Made by a program: the position numbers and the translations under genes. A stretch of DNA of 64,000 nucleotides from Rhizobium sp. Leaf371 (GTDB lineage: Bacteria > Pseudomonadota > Alphaproteobacteria > Rhizobiales > Rhizobiaceae): positions 75,853 through 139,852 of the forward strand of contig NZ_LMQB01000025.1 of the NCBI RefSeq assembly GCF_001424045.1, in the 5' to 3' direction. The notes beneath the pieces were generated by a model. That model searched no databases, was not told the origin of the DNA, and worked only from the letters and a program-made list of their open reading frames with translations. Numbering within the stretch: the first letter of the stretch is position 1; the number at the start of each line of letters is the position of its first letter. Positions 63,365 through 64,000 of the stretch are shown here, one piece after another.

Positions 63365-63392
63365 AAAAGCCTGGCCACCGCGCCAGGCTTTT
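63365..63392. terminator. bidirectional transcription terminator
   Basis: The arms AAAAGCCTGGC (63365-63375) and GCCAGGCTTTT (63382-63392) form a perfect 11-bp stem with a 6-base loop. A T-run ends the plus-strand arm, so it can end the PRC-barrel transcript; the mirrored A-run also serves the converging minus-strand gene. Confidence 0.85.
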
Positions 63393-63410
63393 CTGCGTCT
63401 GCAAAGGGGT

Positions 63411-63785
63411 TCAGACGTCGAGGACGTCGACGAAGGCGTCGGGGAAATTTTTGCGGGCTAGCGGTTCGTTGAGCTTCAGAAGGGCCTGATAAGATGCGGG
63501 GTCGAAATCCCGTTCGGCCGGAAGAATTTCGCGTCCGAAGAGGCGGGAGAGGCGTTCGCCGTCGAGATTGCCGCGCTCGAACGGCTCGGTCCCGAAATAA
63601 TGCCAGAGCGAATGCACGAAGGCGGTATCGGCAAGACCGACGGATTTGTCGAGCGTCGGGTGCCGGCGCCATTGCCCAAGGACAGTCACCTTCGAATTCG
63701 CCCGGCGCAGCGTGAACTGCCACTGCGTACCCGACAATCCGGCCGGAAAGCCGCGGTGCTTGGTCATTTCCGGAATTTTGGCCAT
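63411..63785 (-). CDS. conserved-looking hypothetical protein, start uncertain
   Basis: The reading frame is open from 63932 to 63411. I call it from the ATG at 63785 (124 residues), but starts at 63872 or 63932 would lengthen it. The C-terminal part looks like a real globular protein: WQFTLRRANSKVTVLGQWRR, then TAFVHSLWHYFGTEPFERGN and REILPAERDFDPASY. I recognise no domain. It converges on the PRC-barrel gene across a shared terminator. Confidence 0.45.
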   Translation of the reverse strand: MAKIPEMTKHRGFPAGLSGTQWQFTLRRANSKVTVLGQWRRHPTLDKSVGLADTAFVHSLWHYFGTEPFERGNLDGERLSRLFGREILPAERDFDPASYQALLKLNEPLARKNFPDAFVDVLDV

Positions 63786-64000
63786 GCGCTTCTTCGCCCG
63801 GCACAAAGCCGGCCCTTCTTCGGTTTCAACGATATGCCGAGAACGATCGGGCCAGATATCCGGCCGCAGCATCCCGTGCATTTCGCCGGTCCATAGCACG
63901 GCAACGCGCGCGGGAAAACGCGTTCCTCGCAATGCCCGCCGGCCTTTCCCGTCTCGTAACGGCCACGCTGCTCGCGAGAGTGCGGGGGCGAGGGCGGGAA

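Noticed and set aside
1..64000. tRNA, rRNA, CRISPR, transposon or prophage signals
   Set aside because: No cloverleaf, repeat-spacer array, transposase motif or phage structural gene was recognised in either strand.

Overview
The window is about 64 kb of high-GC DNA. Gene content and protein style point to an alphaproteobacterium of the order Hyphomicrobiales, most likely Rhizobiaceae. The supporting signs are a class III-type cellulose operon (bcsA-bcsB-bcsZ-bcsK), many ABC importers, an ELM1-family glycosyltransferase-like protein, an oxidative sugar-acid module and several small rhizobial hypothetical genes. I see no rRNA, tRNA, CRISPR array, insertion sequence or phage gene. The window reads as ordinary chromosome or chromid-like accessory metabolism.

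Layout. 1-5445: cell-surface glycan genes (partial ELM1-family gene, two short DxD glycosyltransferases, a sialyltransferase/DUF115-like protein, an OafA-SGNH acyltransferase). 5500-12785: a FabMG-like enoyl reductase, a coupled pair of small genes, a PAS-PAS-GGDEF diguanylate cyclase, an SDR, a TreS-like GH13 enzyme and a small TTG-start membrane protein. 12941-20230: an iron-siderophore island with an AraC regulator, a TonB-dependent receptor and a tightly overlapped FecBCDE-type importer. 20290-27987: a GAF protein, then a sugar module in which a GntR regulator and a FAH-family 2-keto-3-deoxy-sugar-acid enzyme face an aldo/keto reductase and a ribose-type ABC importer. 28012-34375: a Dpp/Opp-type importer whose operon ends in an Asp/Glu/hydantoin racemase. 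34601-42319: the cellulose operon, with an AT-rich leader to about 42560. 43131-49697: a putrescine-type importer with a gamma-aminobutyraldehyde dehydrogenase and a LysR regulator. 49773-64000: housekeeping and accessory genes (metallophosphoesterase, DUF2256 peptide, TPR-GGDEF cyclase, MFS transporter, gndA, Na+/H+ antiporter, GH15 enzyme, TetR regulator, DEDDh exonuclease, RibD-like reductase, a HARP-like repeat protein, a PRC-barrel protein).

How the genes work together. Three of the four ABC importers place a strong stem-loop just after the binding-protein gene and before the ATPase/permease genes, a layout expected to give more binding protein than transporter. The Fec-type importer instead uses 4-bp start/stop overlaps. 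Two diguanylate cyclases with intact GGDEF/GGEEF and RxxD motifs are in the same window as a cellulose synthase, but its PilZ region appears to have lost the usual c-di-GMP-binding residues. I do not see one obvious undescribed system. The strongest leads are that divergent PilZ region, the GntR protein with two winged-helix domains, the HARP-like repeat protein with its overlapping partner, and the sialyltransferase-like gene in the surface cluster. All functional calls come from reading motifs; no database search was run.
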